A stretch of 64,000 nucleotides of DNA from Lysobacter_I brunescens (GTDB lineage Bacteria > Pseudomonadota > Gammaproteobacteria > Xanthomonadales > Xanthomonadaceae). How positions within the stretch are numbered: the stretch's first letter is position 1; every line of letters begins with the position of its first letter. Below the pieces are notes generated by a model. The model worked only from the letters and a program-made list of their open reading frames with translations. It was not told the origin of the DNA and searched no databases. Below are positions 42,728-50,784 of this stretch, piece by piece. Made by a program: the position numbers and the translations under genes. Location of the stretch: the NCBI RefSeq assembly GCF_042677005.1, contig NZ_JBHTIF010000001.1:186001-250000 (forward strand). The letters run 5' to 3'.

Positions 42728-43762
42728 TCACGACGCGGCCAGCTTCTGCGTGGTGTCGATGAAGTGTTCGAGCTTGGCGCGGGCATCGCCGCTGGCGATC
42801 GCCGCACGCGCGGCCTCGATGCCGTGGGCGATGCTGTCGGCCACGCCCGCGACGAACAGCGCCGCGCCTGCATTGAGGCAGACGATGTCGCGCGGAAGCC
42901 CCGGCTTGTTGTTCAAGGCTTCGATCAGCATCGCCCTGGATTCGATCGCGTCGTTCACGCGCAGGTTGCGGCTCGCGGCCATGCCGATGCCGAAATCCTC
43001 GGGATGCACTTCGTATTCGCGGACCTTGCCGTCGCGCAGCTCGCCGACCAGCGAGGCGGCGCCGAGCGAGAGTTCGTCCATGCCGTCGCGGCCCCAGACC
43101 ACCAGCGCGCGCTCGGCGCCCAGTTCCTGCAGCACGCGCGCCTGGATGCCGACCAGGTCGGGATGGAACACGCCCATCAGGATGTTCGGCGCGCCCGCCG
43201 GATTGGTCAGCGGGCCGAGGATGTTGAAGATGGTGCGCACGCCCATCTCGCGGCGCACCGGCGCGACCACCTTCATCGCCGGATGGTGCATCGGCGCGAA
43301 CATGAAGCCGATCCCGGTCTGTGCGATGCACTGCGCCACCTGCGCCGGCTGCAGCTCGATCTTCGCGCCCAGCGCTTCGAGCACGTCGGCGCTGCCGGAC
43401 TTCGACGACACGCTGCGGTTGCCGTGCTTGGCGACCTTCGCGCCTGCGGCGGCGACCACGAACATGCTGGCGGTCGAGATGTTGAAGGTGTGCGCACCGT
43501 CGCCGCCGGTGCCGACGATGTCGACCATGTGCTCGCGTTCGCGTACATCGACCTTGTTGGAGAACTCGCGCAGCACCGACGCGGCTGCCGCAATTTCGCC
43601 GACGGTTTCCTTCTTGACGCGCAGGCCGGTCAGGATGGCCGAGGTCATCGCAGGCGACACTTCGCCGCGCATGATCTGGCGCATCAGATCGACCATTTCG
43701 TCATGGAAGATCTCGCGGTGCTCGATCGTGCGCTGCAGGGCTTCCTGGGGAGTGATGGGCAT
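42728..43762 (-). CDS. trpD: Anthranilate phosphoribosyltransferase
   Basis: TrpD joins anthranilate to PRPP. The 344-residue protein starts at ATG 43762 (MPITPQEALQRTIEHREIFHDE). An upstream ATG at 43834 would run into the trpG-trpD gap without a conserved extension. Signatures are the PRPP motif VDIVGTGGDGAHTFNIS, KHGNRSVSSKSGSADVLEALG, and the metal/anthranilate segment FNILGPLTNPAGAPNILMGVF. It is the second gene of the trpG-trpD-ABM-trpC-HAD operon. Confidence 0.96.
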   Translation of the reverse strand: MPITPQEALQRTIEHREIFHDEMVDLMRQIMRGEVSPAMTSAILTGLRVKKETVGEIAAAASVLREFSNKVDVREREHMVDIVGTGGDGAHTFNISTASMFVVAAAGAKVAKHGNRSVSSKSGSADVLEALGAKIELQPAQVAQCIAQTGIGFMFAPMHHPAMKVVAPVRREMGVRTIFNILGPLTNPAGAPNILMGVFHPDLVGIQARVLQELGAERALVVWGRDGMDELSLGAASLVGELRDGKVREYEVHPEDFGIGMAASRNLRVNDAIESRAMLIEALNNKPGLPRDIVCLNAGAALFVAGVADSIAHGIEAARAAIASGDARAKLEHFIDTTQKLAAS

Positions 43763-43866
43763 GCGTGTGATCGTCCGTTCTGCGGGCCGCCGATGGCGGG
43801 CGTCCATGATGGCGGCTGCCGGCGCGCCGGACAACCTGCGCCCGGGCCTGCCGGCGGGCGCGGCGC

Positions 43867-44451
43867 TCAGGCCGCGCGGTCGAGGAAATTCTTGAGCAGC
43901 GCGTGGCCGTGCTCGGTGAGGATCGACTCGGGGTGGAACTGCACGCCTTCCACCGGGTGTTCGCGGTGGCGAAGACCCATGATCTCCTCGACCGAGCCGT
44001 CGTCGTTCTCGGTCCAGGCCGTCACTTCGAGGTGATCCGGCAGGGTATGCCGGTCGACGACCAGGGAGTGGTAGCGGGTGGCTTCGTAGCGGTCGGGCAG
44101 GCCGGCGAACACGCCCTTGCCCTCGTGGCGGATGTGCGAGGTCTTGCCGTGCATGATGCGTCCGGCGCGGACCACGTCGCCGCCGTAGGCCTGGCCGATG
44201 CTCTGGTGGCCGAGGCAGACGCCGAGGATGGGGATGCGGTCGCCGAGCTGGCGGATCACGTCCACCGACACCCCGGCTTCGTTCGGGGTGCAGGGGCCGG
44301 GCGAGATCACGATGCCGGACGGGTCCAGGGCCTTGATCTCGGCCACCGTCAGCTCGTCGTTGCGGACCACCTTCACGTCCGCGCCCAGCGCCTGCAGGTA
44401 TTGCACGAGGTTGTAAGTGAAGCTGTCGTAGTTATCGAGCATCAGGATCAC
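43867..44451 (-). CDS. trpG: Anthranilate synthase glutamine amidotransferase subunit
   Basis: TrpG hydrolyses glutamine and passes ammonia to TrpE, which is not in this window. The 194 residues contain the amidotransferase triad in ILGVCLGHQSIGQAYGG (Cys), and GVQFHPESILTEHG (His and Glu). The start is taken as GTG 44451, giving MILMLDNYDSFTYN, the usual TrpG beginning; ATG 44442 is an alternative. The frame stays open far upstream into the protease gene region but without TrpG features. It is the first gene of the operon, and trpD follows after 104 bases. Confidence 0.95.
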   Translation of the reverse strand: MILMLDNYDSFTYNLVQYLQALGADVKVVRNDELTVAEIKALDPSGIVISPGPCTPNEAGVSVDVIRQLGDRIPILGVCLGHQSIGQAYGGDVVRAGRIMHGKTSHIRHEGKGVFAGLPDRYEATRYHSLVVDRHTLPDHLEVTAWTENDDGSVEEIMGLRHREHPVEGVQFHPESILTEHGHALLKNFLDRAA

Positions 44452-44483
44452 GACAGCGGTCTCGCGCAGGTGGGCCGGCCAAT

Positions 44484-46085
44484 TTATCGGCGGGCGCCGG
44501 GCTTGGCAATCGCATGCGGCGCCGTACGCCGGGGCGACGGGCCCGCCGGCGCCGCCGCGCCGATCGCGCTCGCGGTCTGCTGCACGCCCCCGGGACGGCC
44601 GGTGATCTGGCAGCGGCCGCCGATGTCGAGCACGAAGCCGTTGGTCGTCTCGGACTTCACCGCGACGCAGAACTGGCGATCCGCCGAGACCCAGCGCTCG
44701 CCGACCTTGAACATGCTGCCTTCGTTGTTGGCACGGTTGGCCGCCGGCTTGTCCGCGTCCATGCTCCAGGCCGGCTCGCTGCGACCGGTCTGCACCTCGT
44801 GGATGATCACCGCGTTGCCGGCGAGGTTGGCTTCGTAGTTGCCGGTGCGCTTGCGCACTTCGACGGTGAAGTAGCGGGTGGTCTGGCCGGGGTAGTTCAG
44901 CGTCACCATCTGGATGTTGGACGAACCGGCGAGGCTGGCGCGGTCGACGGTCACGGTCGTGGTGGTGCCGCCGGCGTTGATCGCCAGCTTGCGTGCGGCG
45001 GGCACCCAGCCCAGGCGATTGCGCGAGTAGATGTTGATGTGCTTCGGCAGCGTGCCGTAGGTGCCGTTGGACACACCGTTGTTCCAGGCGTCGCTCATCA
45101 CGTCCCACGGATTGTCGTAGGGGTCGCTGTCGGCGTCGGAGTTGTTCGCATGCGGCAGGCCGTAGGCGTGGCCCATCTCGTGCGACAGCGGCGCGAGGTT
45201 GTTGAACGACCACGGCGGATTCCACGTGGTGCTCCAGCACTTGTTGATACCGTCCAGCGTCGAGCAGCGGCCGCCGCCCCAGGCGAAACCGTCGAGGTCG
45301 CCGTTGAACATCATGTTGATGCCCTGCACGCCACCGTTCACGGCGAAGTTCACGTCGGGGTCGAAGACGGCGGTGCAGTCGGTGTAGAGCTTGCCCAGGT
45401 CGGCCTTGTCCTTGCCGTTGGCGTCCTTGGTCACGTAGTAGCTGCGCGGCTGCGGCAGCGAGCGCCAGCCGTAGGCCTGGCTGCCGGCGAGGTTGATCTG
45501 GCCGTAGGACACTTCCTGCCAGTAGTGGTCGAGCTGGCCGATCGCGGTACCGTACTGGCCCTGGAAGAAGGCCTGGTTCTTCTGCTCGGTGGCGATGTCG
45601 CTGAACTTGCACATCAGCGTCACCCAGGTGGTGACGCCGGCGATCTTCTCGCCGCCGGCCAGCGCCTTCGCGATGCGGCCGCTGCGCAGATCGGACGACA
45701 GCAGGTCGCCAACCGGCACGATGGCCTCGATCCGCCGCGACGGCGCGCCGCCGGCCTTGGCGGCCACCGGCACGGTCGACACCGCGACACGGCGACCGTA
45801 GAGGGCGTACAGGTCTTCGGCGGCGCGCAGGGCTTCGGTGGTGTCGAGGGCACGACGCACGCCGGCATCGTCGACCAGCGCGGCCCTGAACTGCATGGTC
45901 GGCCGACCGTCCGCCGGGGCACCGGGGCGCAGGTCGCCCCACTCCAGTTCCAGACGGCCGATCATCAACTGCGGCTGGTCGGCGGCGAGGACATCGATCC
46001 CGGGCGCGGTGCGACGGGCGGCATCGGCCTGCAGGCCGCAGGCCAGCGCGAGGGAGACGAGGACGAGGGTGCGCAGGGGTCGCAT
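44484..46085 (-). CDS. Secreted metzincin-type zinc metalloprotease (copy 2)
   Basis: The 533-residue product is a paralogue of the protease at 39214-40692. It starts at ATG 46085 (MRPLRTLVLVSLALACGLQADA, signal peptide). Zinc and turn residues are H302-E303-xx-H306-xxxxx-H312 (HEMGHAYGLPH) and M330. The central 150 residues are nearly the same in both copies, including INMMFNGDLDGFAWGGGRC and LPKHINIYSRNRLGWV. The propeptide and the C-terminus differ. This copy has an extra Arg/Pro-rich tail of about 35 residues (from GRCQITGRPGGVQQTA on). No phased TGATC repeats precede it, so control may differ from that of copy 1. It lies just upstream of trpG on the same strand. Confidence 0.85.
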   Translation of the reverse strand: MRPLRTLVLVSLALACGLQADAARRTAPGIDVLAADQPQLMIGRLELEWGDLRPGAPADGRPTMQFRAALVDDAGVRRALDTTEALRAAEDLYALYGRRVAVSTVPVAAKAGGAPSRRIEAIVPVGDLLSSDLRSGRIAKALAGGEKIAGVTTWVTLMCKFSDIATEQKNQAFFQGQYGTAIGQLDHYWQEVSYGQINLAGSQAYGWRSLPQPRSYYVTKDANGKDKADLGKLYTDCTAVFDPDVNFAVNGGVQGINMMFNGDLDGFAWGGGRCSTLDGINKCWSTTWNPPWSFNNLAPLSHEMGHAYGLPHANNSDADSDPYDNPWDVMSDAWNNGVSNGTYGTLPKHINIYSRNRLGWVPAARKLAINAGGTTTTVTVDRASLAGSSNIQMVTLNYPGQTTRYFTVEVRKRTGNYEANLAGNAVIIHEVQTGRSEPAWSMDADKPAANRANNEGSMFKVGERWVSADRQFCVAVKSETTNGFVLDIGGRCQITGRPGGVQQTASAIGAAAPAGPSPRRTAPHAIAKPGARR

Positions 46086-46249
46086 GGAAACTCCGGGAGC
46101 GGACAGACGTTGCAGGGGGGCCGGCGGGATCGTACACCGCACCCGGCGGCGGGTACGCGACCGAGGTCCGGTTCCGCCGCCTGCCGGCGCTCCGGGCAGG
46201 TGCGCAGGGTAATCTGTTGCGCCCAGCACCCAGGCCCGGCCCGCCCACC

Positions 46250-47167
46250 ATGCCCTACCTCGAACTCTCCCTGCGCTGCAGCGAAGCCGAACAACCGCGC
46301 TACGAGAACGCGCTGGAGGATGTCGGCGCGCTGGCGGTGACCCTGCTGGACGCCGATGCCGAAACCCCGAACGAACGGGCGATCCTCGAACCGGGCGTCG
46401 GCGAGATGCCGATCTGGGGCGAAGTGGCGCTGTCGGCCCTGTTCGACGCCGAAGCCGACCCGCTGCTGCTGCTCGCCGCGCTGGAAGCCTTCGATCCCGA
46501 CCTGGACTGGTCCGGCGCCGGCTTCCGCAAGGTCGAGGACCAGGACTGGGAACGCGCCTGGATGGACCAGTACGTGCCGCTGCGCTTCGGCGCGCGCACC
46601 TGGATCGTGCCCTGGAACCAGGCGCTGCCCGAAGGCGCGGACGCGGCCGATGCCGCCGTCGTGCGCCTCGATCCCGGCCTGGCCTTCGGCTCCGGCACGC
46701 ATCCGACCACCTCGCTGTGCCTGCAGTGGCTCGACGGCCTCGCCGCGCAGGGCGAGCTGCAGGGCCGGCAGGTGCTGGACTTCGGCTGCGGCAGCGGCAT
46801 CCTCGCACTGGCCGCGCTGAAGCTCGGCGCCGCCCAGGCCATCGGCGTCGACAACGACCCGCAGGCCATCGTCGCCACCCGCGACAACGCCGAACGCAAC
46901 GGCGTGGGTGATCATCTTCAGGTCTTCCTGCCGCAGGACGAGCCGGCGACGCGCTATCCGGTGGTGGTCGCGAACATTCTGGCCTCGGCGCTGGACGCGC
47001 TGGCCGACCTGCTCGCCGCGCGCGTCGCCCCCGGCGGGCGCATCGCGCTGTCGGGCATCCTCGTCGGCCAGGAGGACGACCTGCTGGTCCGCTATGGCGC
47101 CTGGTTCGACGACCTGCGCGTGGCGCGCGAGGACGATTGGGTGAGGATCGACGGCGTTCGCAGATAA
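46250..47167 (+). CDS. prmA: Ribosomal protein L11 methyltransferase
   Basis: PrmA trimethylates ribosomal protein L11 using S-adenosylmethionine. The 305 residues start at ATG 46250 (MPYLELSLRCSEAEQPRYENAL). The N-terminal substrate domain is followed by the methyltransferase fold with DPGLAFGSGTHPTTSLCLQWL, QVLDFGCGSGILALAALKLGA (motif I) and VVVANILASALDALADLL (the N-I-L-A motif that replaces N-P-P-Y). TAATCT at 46210-46215 is a weak -10 box. The DUF3426 gene and fis follow, a common order in Xanthomonadaceae. Confidence 0.95.
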   Translation: MPYLELSLRCSEAEQPRYENALEDVGALAVTLLDADAETPNERAILEPGVGEMPIWGEVALSALFDAEADPLLLLAALEAFDPDLDWSGAGFRKVEDQDWERAWMDQYVPLRFGARTWIVPWNQALPEGADAADAAVVRLDPGLAFGSGTHPTTSLCLQWLDGLAAQGELQGRQVLDFGCGSGILALAALKLGAAQAIGVDNDPQAIVATRDNAERNGVGDHLQVFLPQDEPATRYPVVVANILASALDALADLLAARVAPGGRIALSGILVGQEDDLLVRYGAWFDDLRVAREDDWVRIDGVRR

Positions 47168-47195
47168 GCACCGTCGAACCTGATGGAATAGGACC

Positions 47196-48149
47196 ATGTT
47201 CATCAACTGCCCCTACTGCAAGGCGCTGGTCTCGACCGACCCGGTCACCGACCTGCCGCCCACGCACTGTCCGCATTGCGACAGCCTGCTGCGTCGCGAC
47301 CCGGAGACTGCGGACGACGTAGCCGAGGTCGCGCCGCTCGACCTGGGCACGCTGCTGGATCCGCGCGCCATCGCCGAAGCGGCCGCCGAGGCGGAAGCCC
47401 ATGCCGCCGCCCGCGCGGCGGCCGCCATCGAAACGCCGCGCGTCGAGTCACCGGCGGTCGAAGCGACGGATGTCGCGTCCATCCTCGAATCGGTGCGGAT
47501 CGACGCCGCCCGGCAGACACAGCCATCCGACGACGAAGAGACCGCTGTCGCCGATACGACCGGCGCGACCTCTCCGCCAGCCGACACCCGCGTCCCGCCC
47601 GCAGCCGTGCCCATTGCGCCGGCCACTGCAACGACACGCCGCCTGCCCAGCTTCGCGCGCAACGCCGACGGCAGCGCGCGCCCCGCGCGCGAACGCTGGC
47701 TGATCGTCGCGGTCATCGCGCTGGCGGTGCTGCTGGTGCTGCAGCTGCTGCTCGCCGATCGCGCACGTCTGGCAGCGAACGCGCAGTGGCGCCCGATGCT
47801 GGCCACGCTCTGCAGCGTGCTGCGCTGCGAGTTGCCGCCATGGCGCGAACCCGCCGCGTTCACGCTGCTGCAGCGCGACGTGCGCCAGCATCCGAGCCTG
47901 CCCGGCGTACTGCGCGTGTCCGCGACGTTCCGCAACGATGCGCGCTGGCCGCAACCGTGGCCCGGGCTGCAGCTGACGCTCTCCGACATCAACGGCCGCC
48001 CCGCCGGCCAGCGTCGCTTCGAAGCGCAGGAATACCTCGGCGGCACGCCGGGCCAGGCGGAACTGGCCAGCGGCGAGAGCGCGACCGTGGCGATGGACAT
48101 CCTCGAACCGGCGCCGCAGATCGTCGCCTACGACTTCAGGTTCCGCTGA
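47196..48149 (+). CDS. Zinc-ribbon and DUF3426 membrane protein
   Basis: The 317-residue protein begins with a zinc ribbon: C5-xx-C8 and C25-xx-C28 (FINCPYCKA; THCPHCDSL). A long Ala/Glu/Pro-rich linker leads to one membrane helix (about 168-188, WLIVAVIALAVLLVLQLLLA) and a periplasmic DUF3426 domain (about 205-317, with LSDINGRPAGQRRFEAQEYLGG and ATVAMDILEPAPQIVAYDFRF). The role is unknown; the gene is a regular neighbour of prmA and fis. The first ATG at 47196 starts directly at the zinc ribbon. Confidence 0.86.
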   Translation: MFINCPYCKALVSTDPVTDLPPTHCPHCDSLLRRDPETADDVAEVAPLDLGTLLDPRAIAEAAAEAEAHAAARAAAAIETPRVESPAVEATDVASILESVRIDAARQTQPSDDEETAVADTTGATSPPADTRVPPAAVPIAPATATTRRLPSFARNADGSARPARERWLIVAVIALAVLLVLQLLLADRARLAANAQWRPMLATLCSVLRCELPPWREPAAFTLLQRDVRQHPSLPGVLRVSATFRNDARWPQPWPGLQLTLSDINGRPAGQRRFEAQEYLGGTPGQAELASGESATVAMDILEPAPQIVAYDFRFR

Positions 48150-48174
48150 CGCCCACATACGGGGCGGAAAGGGC

Positions 48175-48246
48175 GTCAGGTTCACTTTCCCGCGAGCGTC
48201 TCATCCGGACACGGCCTTGCGTGTCGAGGAACTGAACCTGAGCCCG
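48175..48246. repeat. Inverted repeat of the GTGAACCTGA family, copy 3
   Basis: GTCAGGTTCACTTT (48175-48188) and ACTGAACCTGAGCCCG (48231-48246) bound a 72-base element in the gap between the DUF3426 gene and fis. The end CTGAACCTGAGCCCG is the reverse complement of the left end of copy 1 with two changes, and the other end matches its right arm. The centre differs from copy 1 and is longer. Confidence 0.6.
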
Positions 48247-48350
48247 TGATCGGTGCATTGTCCCGCCCGGGACAACGCCGCTCATCGGGCCGCGCGCCGC
48301 GACACGCGCTTCCGCAACGCCATGCCGTGGCAGCCGGACCCCGCCCACGC

Positions 48351-48356
48351 TAGACT
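48351..48356 (+). promoter_or_regulatory. Possible -10 box upstream of fis
   Basis: TAGACT lies 12 bases before ATG 48369 and 63 bases before TTG 48420. If transcription starts about 48363, the TTG start has a normal leader and the ATG an extremely short one. Confidence 0.35.
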
Positions 48357-48419
48357 CGCTCCCCCGCCATGCGCGGCCACGGATGGATCCGTCGTCCCAC
48401 CTCCCCCGAGAGCCCGTCC

Positions 48420-48692
48420 TTGAACGTCGAACGCCACGACTCCGCCGCCCGTTCCGCCCCGCGCACGCCGCTGCGCGAGCATGTCGCGAATTCGGTGCGG
48501 CGCTACCTCGGCGACCTCAACGGCTCCGATGCGAACAACCTCTACGAAGTCGCGCTGCGCGAACTGGAAATTCCGCTGTTCGCCGAAGTGCTGAAGCACT
48601 GCGACGGCAACCAGAGCCGCGCCGCGACCATGCTGGGCATCCATCGCGCCACCCTGCGCAAGAAGCTCAAGGACTACGGCCTGTCCACCTGA
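48420..48692 (+). CDS. fis: Fis family DNA-binding protein
   Basis: Fis is a small nucleoid protein that bends DNA and stimulates rRNA promoters and site-specific recombination. The C-terminal helix-turn-helix LKHCDGNQSRAATMLGIHRATLRKKLKDYGL is nearly the family consensus. The central helix PLREHVANSVRRYLGDLNGSD forms the dimer core. TTG 48420 gives 90 residues, close to the usual length. ATG 48369 gives 107 and adds a proline-rich, non-conserved extension. purH follows after 136 bases, an order kept in related genomes. Confidence 0.9.
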   Translation: MNVERHDSAARSAPRTPLREHVANSVRRYLGDLNGSDANNLYEVALRELEIPLFAEVLKHCDGNQSRAATMLGIHRATLRKKLKDYGLST

Positions 48693-48787
48693 CGGCCCGC
48701 CTGGCGGCGCGACGCCGCCACGGATCGACGGTCCGCACATACGCCAGCGTGCTGTATCGCGGGACCGGCCCGCCCGACCCGGGCGGC

Positions 48788-48793
48788 TATAAT
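48788..48793 (+). promoter_or_regulatory. -10 box of purH
   Basis: TATAAT at 48788-48793 is a perfect consensus, 35 bases before the purH ATG. The expected -35 position (around 48765) is GC-rich and poor, which suggests help from an activator or a weak promoter. No PurR-type operator was recognised. Confidence 0.6.
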
Positions 48794-48828
48794 CGCGGTT
48801 TCCCCGCCTCCGCACGCCCCGCCTCCCC

Positions 48829-50412
48829 ATGACCAGCCACCTGCCCAGCGCCCCGGTGACGATCCGCCGCGCGCTGCTGTCCGTGTCCGACAAGACCGGC
48901 CTGCTCGAACTCGCCCGCGCCCTCGCCGCCCGCAACGTCGAACTGCTCTCCACCGGCGGCACCGCGAAAGCGATCCGCGACGCCGGCCTGCCGGTGCGCG
49001 ACGTCAGCGACGTCACCGGCTTCCCGGAAATGATGGACGGCCGGGTGAAGACCCTGCATCCGATGGTGCACGGCGGCCTGCTCGGCCGCGCCGGCATCGA
49101 CGACGCGGTGATGGCCGAACACGGCATCGGCGCGATCGACCTGCTGGTGCTGAACCTGTATCCGTTCGCCGCGGTCTCCAGCAATCCCGACAGCAGCTTC
49201 GAGGACGTGATCGAGAACATCGACATCGGCGGCCCGGCGATGCTGCGCTCCGCCGCGAAGAACTTCGCGCGCGTGACCGTCGCCACCGATCCGGCGCAGT
49301 ATCCCGCGCTGCTCGCCGAACTCGACGCCAACGACGGCGCGGTCAGCGGCAAGACCCGCTTCGCGCTGGCGGTCGCCGCCTTCAACAACGTCGCGCAGTA
49401 CGACGCCTTCATCAGCAACCACCTGTCCGCGCTGCTCGACGACGGCAGCCGCGCGCTGTTCCCGGCGCAGAACAACAGCAATTTCGTGAAGGTGATGGAC
49501 CTGCGCTACGGCGAGAACCCGCACCAGCAGGGCGCGTTCTACCGCGACCTGTGGCCGGTGCCGGGCACGCTGGCGACCTTCACCCAGCTGCAGGGCAAGG
49601 AGCTGAGCTACAACAACCTCGCCGACGCCGACGCCGCATGGGAATGCGTCCGCCAGTTCGACGCGCCGGCCTGCGTGATCGTCAAGCACGCCAACCCCTG
49701 TGGCGTGGCCCAGGGCACCGGCTGCGCCGATACCTACGAGCGCGCCTACTCCACCGACCCGACCTCGGCCTTCGGCGGCATCATCGCCTTCAACACTCGC
49801 CTCGACGGCGCCACCGCGAAGACCATCCTCGACCGCCAGTTCGTCGAAGTGCTGATCGCGCCGGACTACGACGACGAGGCCCTGGCCTACGCGAAGAAGA
49901 AGGCGAACGTCCGCGTGCTGCGCATTCCGCACGGCGACGGCCGCAACAACATGGACGTGAAGCGCGTCGGCTCGGGCCTGCTGATGCAGACCGCCGACAT
50001 CCGCGAAGTCACCGCCGACGAACTCAAGGTCGTGACGAACCTCGCGCCGACCGCCGCGCAGCTCGCCGACCTGCTGTTCGCCTGGCGCGTGGCCAAGTTC
50101 GTGAAGTCCAACGCAATTGTTTATGCGAAGGACCTGTGCACGATCGGCGTCGGCGCCGGCCAGATGAGCCGCGTGTACTCCGCGCGCATCGCCGGCATCA
50201 AGGCCGCCGACGCCGGCCTGGTCGTCCCCGGCTCGGTGATGGCCAGCGACGCCTTCTTCCCATTCCGCGACGGCATCGACGCCGCCGCCGAAGCCGGGAT
50301 CAAGGCCGTCATCCAGCCCGGCGGTTCGATGCGTGACCAGGAAGTGATCGACGCCGCGAACGAACACGGCCTGGCCATGGTGTTCACCGGCGTGCGGCAT
50401 TTCCGTCACTGA
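48829..50412 (+). CDS. purH: Bifunctional AICAR transformylase/IMP cyclohydrolase
   Basis: PurH does the last two steps of IMP synthesis. The 527 residues contain the N-terminal cyclohydrolase domain (VTIRRALLSVSDKTGLLELA; STGGTAKAIRDAGL; FPEMMDGRVKTLHP) and the C-terminal transformylase (LRYGENPHQQGAFY; IVKHANPCGVA; PGGSMRDQEVIDAANEHG, with the catalytic Lys-His pair in KHANPCG). ATG 48829 follows a perfect TATAAT at 48788. purD lies further downstream, separated by a repeat, a tiny membrane protein gene and two lipoprotein genes. Confidence 0.97.
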   Translation: MTSHLPSAPVTIRRALLSVSDKTGLLELARALAARNVELLSTGGTAKAIRDAGLPVRDVSDVTGFPEMMDGRVKTLHPMVHGGLLGRAGIDDAVMAEHGIGAIDLLVLNLYPFAAVSSNPDSSFEDVIENIDIGGPAMLRSAAKNFARVTVATDPAQYPALLAELDANDGAVSGKTRFALAVAAFNNVAQYDAFISNHLSALLDDGSRALFPAQNNSNFVKVMDLRYGENPHQQGAFYRDLWPVPGTLATFTQLQGKELSYNNLADADAAWECVRQFDAPACVIVKHANPCGVAQGTGCADTYERAYSTDPTSAFGGIIAFNTRLDGATAKTILDRQFVEVLIAPDYDDEALAYAKKKANVRVLRIPHGDGRNNMDVKRVGSGLLMQTADIREVTADELKVVTNLAPTAAQLADLLFAWRVAKFVKSNAIVYAKDLCTIGVGAGQMSRVYSARIAGIKAADAGLVVPGSVMASDAFFPFRDGIDAAAEAGIKAVIQPGGSMRDQEVIDAANEHGLAMVFTGVRHFRH

Positions 50413-50421
50413 TGCTGTTCT

Positions 50422-50514
50422 CCTTCCCCCGCGCGCGGGGGAAGGTCGGAATGGGGGCTCACGCTGAAAGGCTCGACGCCCCCACCCCAGCCCTCCCCCG
50501 CTCGCGGGGGAGGG
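50422..50514. repeat. Pair of GC-rich palindromes after purH
   Basis: CCTTCCCCCGCG/CGCGGGGGAAGG (50422-50445) is a perfect 24-base palindrome. CCCTCCCCCGC-tc-GCGGGGGAGGG (50491-50514) is an 11-base stem with a 2-base loop. The intervening 45 bases read like spacer sequence with CCCCCACCCCAGCCC. Similar paired palindromes are frequent in genomes of this group. The first may help terminate purH. Confidence 0.7.
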
Positions 50515-50624
50515 AGCGGATCGGCCAGCAGGTGATGACGTCAACGCGCCATTTACATCATGACTTGCTTGCGTCCGGACGTTCGCTGCATATCGTGGGT
50601 CACCGGCCCCGCCGGAAACACGAC

Positions 50625-50768
50625 ATGACCACGAACCGCAAGCTCATCAAGACCAACCTCAGAGGCTTCCGCTCCGAAACCACCGAGCGCAACGAGCGCC
50701 TGAAGCTCTGGCTCGGATTCATCAGCACCACGCTCGGCACGCTTCTCGCCGCCCTGTCATTGAACTGA
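50625..50768 (+). CDS. Small single-pass membrane protein
   Basis: The 47-residue frame starts at ATG 50625 after ccggaaacac. It has a basic N-terminal half (MTTNRKLIKTNLRGFRSETTE) and one C-terminal hydrophobic helix (LWLGFISTTLGTLLAALSL). The frame stays open back to 50412, but that part crosses the palindromes and is not coding in character. No family is known. The codon use and helix make a real small protein possible, but the evidence is thin. Confidence 0.4.
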   Translation: MTTNRKLIKTNLRGFRSETTERNERLKLWLGFISTTLGTLLAALSLN

Positions 50769-50784
50769 GCACGATTCCCGCCGC

